Below are positions 60,601-64,000 of a DNA stretch of 64,000 nt, in pieces. The stretch lies in contig NC_082700.1 in NCBI RefSeq assembly GCF_949987515.2, forward strand, positions 38,527,380 through 38,591,379. The letters are read 5' to 3'. The stretch's first letter is position 1; the number at the start of each line of letters is the position of its first letter. Source of the stretch: Delphinus delphis. Lineage: Eukaryota > Chordata > Mammalia > Artiodactyla > Delphinidae. Made by a program: the position numbers and the translations under genes. The notes beneath the pieces were generated by a model. The model saw nothing but the letters and a program-made list of their open reading frames with translations. It did no database searches and was not told the DNA's origin.

Positions 60601-60766
60601 TACCTTAATTATTGTTTATCATAAATACATATTCCCATTTATTACATAAATCACTTTTGGTCAGAATGACTTATATTTTCAAATGTATTATAATATTTAA
60701 AACATTTAAACTAAATATTTTTAAGAGATTGATTTTATATAAGAAGGAATGTTAAGAACATTGTAT
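57641..60766. other. 3.1-kb stretch without recognised gene
   Basis: Mostly single-copy. About 58940-60330 is complex and low in repeats, with TAATTA-like cores and a short perfect inverted repeat TGCCTGG/CCAGGCA near 59161. The minus frame 58558-58848 has no recognised domain. Confidence 0.45.
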
Positions 60767-60775
60767 GAGAAGCAT

Positions 60776-60987
60776 TTTTTTTTTTTTTTTTTTTGTAGTA
60801 CGTGGGCCTCTCATTGTTGTGGCCTCTCCCGTTGCAGAGCACAGGCTCCGGACGCGCAGGCTCAGTGGCCATGGCTCACGGGCCTAGCCGCTCCGCGGCA
60901 TGTGGGATCTTCCCGGACCGGGGCATGAACCCATGTCCCCTGCATCAGCAGGCGGACTCTCAACCACTGTGCCACCAGGGAAGCCCC
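60776..60987 (-). mobile_element. CHR-type SINE, copy 11
   Basis: Antisense copy bounded by GAGAAGCAT at 60767-60775 and 60988-60996. Long T tail of about 19. The plus frame 60802-61023 is an artefact. Confidence 0.96.
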
Positions 60988-60996
60988 GAGAAGCAT

Positions 60997-62357
60997 ATTT
61001 TAGCTAATAATGCCTTATTCTAGCATTTCATAACATTGAAAAGATTCTTTCAGATTTAGAATTCTATGATCTAAAATATCTATTTAGATGTTTTCTATAT
61101 GTGAGAATAGAGAAATATTTGAAGACCGTTACCTCTTTTCTGTTTTTCATTCTGTATAGTTATTTTGTGCCTTAGGATTTTTTTAACCTGTGATCAGGAG
61201 ACTGAACTTCATCATTTGTCAGGGGATTGATTGAGATTCTCTATTTTCTTTCGTAAGAGAGGGGTCATCCATGGCAGAGTCCCTTGTTGTTCCCAGAGAA
61301 AGACAATGCAGGCAGGGATATAACTTGTTGAATGGCCTTCAGAAAGAAAATAGTGGAAAAATCTGCTGAAACAATCAACAGTTCTACAGAGTCCATTTCA
61401 CTTGCATTGATGCATGCTTTTTTAGTTATTAAAAAATGAAGAGTTTATATGCTTATCTTTTTTTTCCATCTGTCAACTCAGGTAAATTTTCAGCACTATT
61501 TTCTGAACAGATAAGTATTTTCTTTTTATGTTTAAAAGAACACTTAATCAAGCTAGTTCTTTAATTTGACACTGTCATTAAGGAAAAGGAAGCTTTGTGA
61601 TTATGTACATTGTTATATATTTTCATGCAATACATATTTCAAATGCCTGTCAGTTGCTAGGGACTATCATAGGTGCCAGATATATCAGGTCATATAAGAT
61701 ATGGTTACTGACTTTGAGGAATTTTAGTTCTGATTTGTCATAATTTTCTTCATGTATGATTTTGATCACAATTTGTGATGATAAGCTGAGAATAACAGAT
61801 ATCTAAAGAAATTCTGAGACAAACAATAGAGAGTGTATCAAGGTACCATTATTAAGTACCCAGCATTATTGAGACCTAATGATTAAATCCTAAAAATGTA
61901 AACATCACTACATCCATGCTTATGTTACTGTATTTCAGTGGAAACAGTAAAAAACAAGAGATCCTTAGAAGCATTGGGAAATGTGCTTCAATAGCAACTA
62001 AAATTTTTAAAGATATCTTTATTTAGGGGATACAGAATTAGTATTCCACTTAGGAAAGCAAAAAAAGTGGACAAGAGGCTACTTCCCGAGTTATTATTTC
62101 ATATTTTTGTGTGGAATTATAAACAAGTGGGACTATGATTTGTAGCCTCCCAGTGTCTGCCAAGTAGTCATGCATTAGCTGCCATAGCCCTTATTGAAAC
62201 GCTTCCCTGGGTGAGTTGGATCCTTCTACTGTATACTACTTTTCCACCCTGAATTTCTTTTTCATAATATCTAACACATTCGTAATTACTTACTCCAGTC
62301 TATTTCACTTACTAGATTGTAAGTCTTATGAGTGGAGAGACTGTGTCATTCTTATTT
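60997..62357. other. AT-rich stretch without gene
   Basis: Part of 61630-61730 resembles an old mammalian-wide repeat end. No exon seen. Confidence 0.45.
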
Positions 62358-64000
62358 TTTTTTTTTTGCTTTTTATTTTATTAATTAATTTATTTTTTAA
62401 CATCTTTATTGCAGTATAATTGCTTTACAATGGTGTGTTGATTTCTGCTTTGTAACAAAGTGAATCAGTTATACATATACATATGTTCCCATATCTCTTC
62501 CGACTTGCTTCTCCCTCCCTCCCACCCTTCCCTATCCCACCCCTCTAGGTGGTCCCAAAGCACCGAGCTGATCTCCCTGTACTATGCGGCTGCTTCCCAC
62601 GAGCTATCTATTTTATGTTTGGTAGTGTATATATGTCCATGCCACTCTCTCACTTTGTCTCAGCTTACCCTTCCCCCTCCCCATATCCTCAAGTCCATTC
62701 TCTAGTAGGTCTGTGTCTTTATTCCCCTCTTGCCGCTAGGTTCTTCAGAACTATTTTTTTTTTTAATTCCATATATATGTGTTAGCGTACGGTATTGGTT
62801 TTTCTCTTTCTGACTTACTTCACACTGTATGACAGACTCTAGATCCTTCCACCTCACTAAAAATAACTCAATTTCATTTCTTTTTATGACTGAGTAATAT
62901 TCCATTCTATAAATTTTCCACATCTTTTTATCAATTCATCTGTTGACTGACACTTAGATTGCTTCCATGTCCTGGCTATTGTAAATAGTGCTGCAATGAA
63001 CATTTTGGTACATGACTCTTTGAATTATGGTTTTCTTAGGGTATATGCCCAGTAGTGGGATTGCTGGGTTGTATGATAGTTCTATTTTTAGTTTTTTAAG
63101 GAACCTCCATACTGTTCTCCATAGTGGCTGTATCAATTTACATTCCCATCAACAGTGCAAGAGTGTTCCCTTTTCCCCACACCCTCTCCAGCATTTATTG
63201 TTTCTCGATTTTTTGATGATGGCCATTCTGAAAGGTGTGAGGTGATATCTCATTTTAGTTTTCATTTGCATTTCTCTAATGATTAATGATGTTGAACATT
63301 CTTTCATGTGTTTGTTGGCAATCTGTATATCTTCTTTGGAGAAATATCTATTTAGGTCTTCTGACCATTTTTGAATTGTTGTTTTTGTTTTTTTGATATT
63401 GAGCTACATGAGCTGCTTGTAAATTTGGGGTATTAATCCTTTGTCTGTTGCTTCATTTGTAAATATTTTCTCCCATTCTGAGGGTTGTCTTTTTGTCTTG
63501 TTTATGGTTTCCTTTGCTGTGCAAAAACTTTGAAGTCTCATTAGGTCCCATTTGTTTATTTTTGTTTTTTTTTCCATTTCTCTAGGAGGTGGGTCAAAAA
63601 GGATCTTGCTGTGATTTATGTCATAGAGTGTTTTGCCTATGTTTTACGCTAAGAGTTTTATAGTGTCTGGCCTTACATTTAGACCTTTGATCCATTCTGA
63701 GTTTATTTTTGTATATGGTGTTAGGGAGTGTTCTAATTTCATTCTTTTACATGTACCTGTACAGTTTTCCCAGCACCACTTATTGAAGAGGCTGTCTTTT
63801 CTCCACTGTATATTCTTGCCTCCTTTATCAAAGATAAGGTGACCGTATGTGCATGGGTTTATCTCTGGGCTTTCTATCCTGATCCATTGATCTATATTTC
63901 TGTTTTTCTGCCAGTACCATACTGTCTTGATTAATGTAGCTTTGTAGTATATTCTGAAGTCAGGGAGCCTGATTCCTCCAGCTCCGGTTTTCTTTCTCAA
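62358..64000 (-). mobile_element. L1 3' portion, antisense, running off the window
   Basis: Starts with T-rich sequence, then antisense 3' UTR (ATCTTTATTGCAGTATAATT through TCCCACCCCTCTAGGTGGTC), then the end of ORF2. It continues past 64000, so its 5' end and far target duplication are not visible. It is the same L1 type as 17276-23309 but retains the ORF2 segment that the other copy lost. Confidence 0.95.
62790..64000 (-). pseudogene. L1 ORF2 C-terminal part, broken
   Basis: Pieces in different frames are recognisable from the 5' side: [21 protein letters not shown] at 64000-63940, [25 protein letters not shown] sequence, [15 protein letters not shown] near 63660, then [15 protein letters not shown] (62954-63136) and YRMEYYSVIKRNEIELFLVR (62702-62923), which keeps the Trp after VR that is a stop in the other copy. 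Frameshifts separate the pieces, so no intact protein is possible. The reverse-transcriptase catalytic part would lie outside the window. Confidence 0.9.

Overview
This is a 64-kb piece of mammalian nuclear DNA, almost certainly from a cetacean. Eleven copies of a tRNA-derived SINE are present that begin GGGCTTCCCTGGTGGCGCAG and contain a pol III box B (GGTTCGTGCC); this is the CHR family of whales, hippos and ruminants. No ruminant BovA/BovB or pig PRE elements were recognised. The L1 3' UTRs are of the artiodactyl/cetacean type. Base composition is AT-rich with strong CpG depletion, except inside young SINEs and the L1 5' UTR. No bacterial, organellar or viral gene is visible, and there is no operon, CRISPR array or functional rRNA/tRNA gene.

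Layout: 1-17 kb is AT-rich, mostly single-copy DNA with CHR SINEs (564, 4402, 7145), MaLR (MLT1-type) LTRs (1050, 11630), MIR relics, a MER20 hAT transposon split by an L1 (12375-13223), a composite L1/SINE insertion (7106-7552) and a CpG-retaining non-repeat block (about 10950-11400). At 17276-23309 lies one near-full-length L1 on the minus strand, bounded by a perfect 16-bp target-site duplication. It has an in-frame-compatible internal ORF2 deletion and a second, oppositely oriented L1 3' end inserted in its 5' region. From 23 to 41 kb come further SINEs, microsatellites, a 5'-truncated L1 with a (TTTA)n tail (33106-33293) and a 5'-truncated processed pseudogene of an unrecognised mRNA (about 34910-35578). 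At 40531-41628, minus strand, sits the best candidate for host gene sequence: a splice-acceptor-like tract, a 70-codon open frame ending in TGA, and a long UTR-like segment ending in AATAAA. From 42 to 62 kb are more SINEs, an MLT1 LTR, a MER5A relic, MIRs, a perfect 32-bp tandem duplication and a strong G-quadruplex motif. The window ends inside another antisense L1 (62358-64000).

Most open reading frames are products of SINEs, L1 or low-complexity DNA and should not be read as genes. The window looks like a gene desert or a large intron. Its interest lies in the readable history of retrotransposition (nested insertions, target-site duplications, twin priming, internal deletion, internal polyadenylation) and in a few unexplained non-repeat blocks. 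I did not find convincing evidence of a new biological system. Repeat family names are from recognition of consensus features, not from a database search.
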